Below, piece after piece: positions 14,234 to 14,322 of a stretch of 14,322 nt of DNA. The first letter of the stretch is position 1. Each line of letters opens with the position of its first letter. Origin of the DNA: Reyranella sp. (lineage in GTDB: Bacteria; Pseudomonadota; Alphaproteobacteria; Reyranellales; Reyranellaceae); the NCBI GenBank assembly GCA_030679805.1, contig JAUXST010000114.1:1-14322 (forward strand), read 5' to 3'. The notes under the pieces are model-generated. The model was not told the origin of the DNA. It ran no database searches and saw only the letters and a list, made by a program, of their open reading frames with translations. The position numbers and the translations under genes were made by a program.

Positions 14234-14322
14234 TCACCCGGCGGCGGGCAGCGTCACCGTAAAGGTCGAGCCCTTGCCGGGGGTGCTCTGGATGTCGAGC
14301 CGGCCGCGATGGCGGTTCACCA
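14234..14322 (-). CDS. sensor histidine kinase, C-terminal end
   Basis: Only the last 29 codons are in the window. They read HRGRLDIQSTPGKGSTFTVTLP and a short tail before TGA. The GKGSTFTVTLP block is the G2 box and final strand of the HATPase_c domain of histidine kinases, which binds ATP for autophosphorylation. The rest of the protein, its sensor domain and its partner response regulator lie beyond the right edge, so the stimulus cannot be inferred. Confidence 0.85.
   Translation of the reverse strand, partial: VNRHRGRLDIQSTPGKGSTFTVTLPAAG

Noticed and set aside
1..14322. CRISPR array, IS transposase or integrase
   Set aside because: No regularly spaced short repeats and no transposase or integrase motif in any frame.

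Overview
The window is high-GC DNA with the gene style of an alphaproteobacterium: long GC-rich coding frames that cast large antisense shadow frames, alphaproteobacterial-looking -10 elements (GCTATAT/GCTATAA), a C-P lyase operon and a TctC-type receptor. The exact taxon cannot be read from the sequence; the Reyranella/Rhodospirillales/Hyphomicrobiales neighbourhood is a guess.

Layout. (1) 1-2829, minus strand: the start of a phosphonate C-P lyase operon, phnG-phnH-phnI-phnJ, tightly packed (gaps of 7, 2 and 3 nt). phnJ runs off the left edge. A weak Pho-box-like sequence lies just upstream of phnG. (2) 2830-3391: a 562-nt stretch without a protein gene. It holds a plus-strand promoter-like site, a small terminator-like hairpin with a U tract, and copy 1 of a conserved ~306-nt element. 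(3) 3392-11290, minus strand: a likely three-gene operon. A SARP/TolB-like/TPR regulator (11290-9584) is followed after 52 nt by a giant 1708-residue protein that joins a cytochrome P450, a multi-pass membrane region and a DyP-type peroxidase. A YheT-like alpha/beta hydrolase comes last, with a possible stop/start overlap. (4) 11480-13351, plus strand, divergent from the regulator: an unrecognised 259-residue protein and a TctC/Bug-type periplasmic receptor. (5) 13352-14233: a second 882-nt stretch without a protein gene, with short inverted repeats, a second promoter-like site and copy 2 of the conserved element (~311 nt). (6) 14234-14322, minus strand: the C-terminal end of a sensor histidine kinase.

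The two most notable things are as follows. First, the P450-membrane-DyP fusion carries both heme signatures (P450 Cys motif; DyP GXXDG and proximal His). Its P450 I-helix lacks the usual acid-alcohol pair, it has a repeated ferredoxin-like (dimeric alpha/beta-barrel-like) segment, and its membrane region contains a tandem duplication. Second, the two copies of the intergenic element share hairpins. One pair changes in a compensating way (C-G to T-A), another changes G-C to G-U on the plus strand only, and indels break every reading frame, so the element looks like an undescribed structured RNA. Both copies point at, and end within 7-22 nt of, the stop codon of a minus-strand gene.
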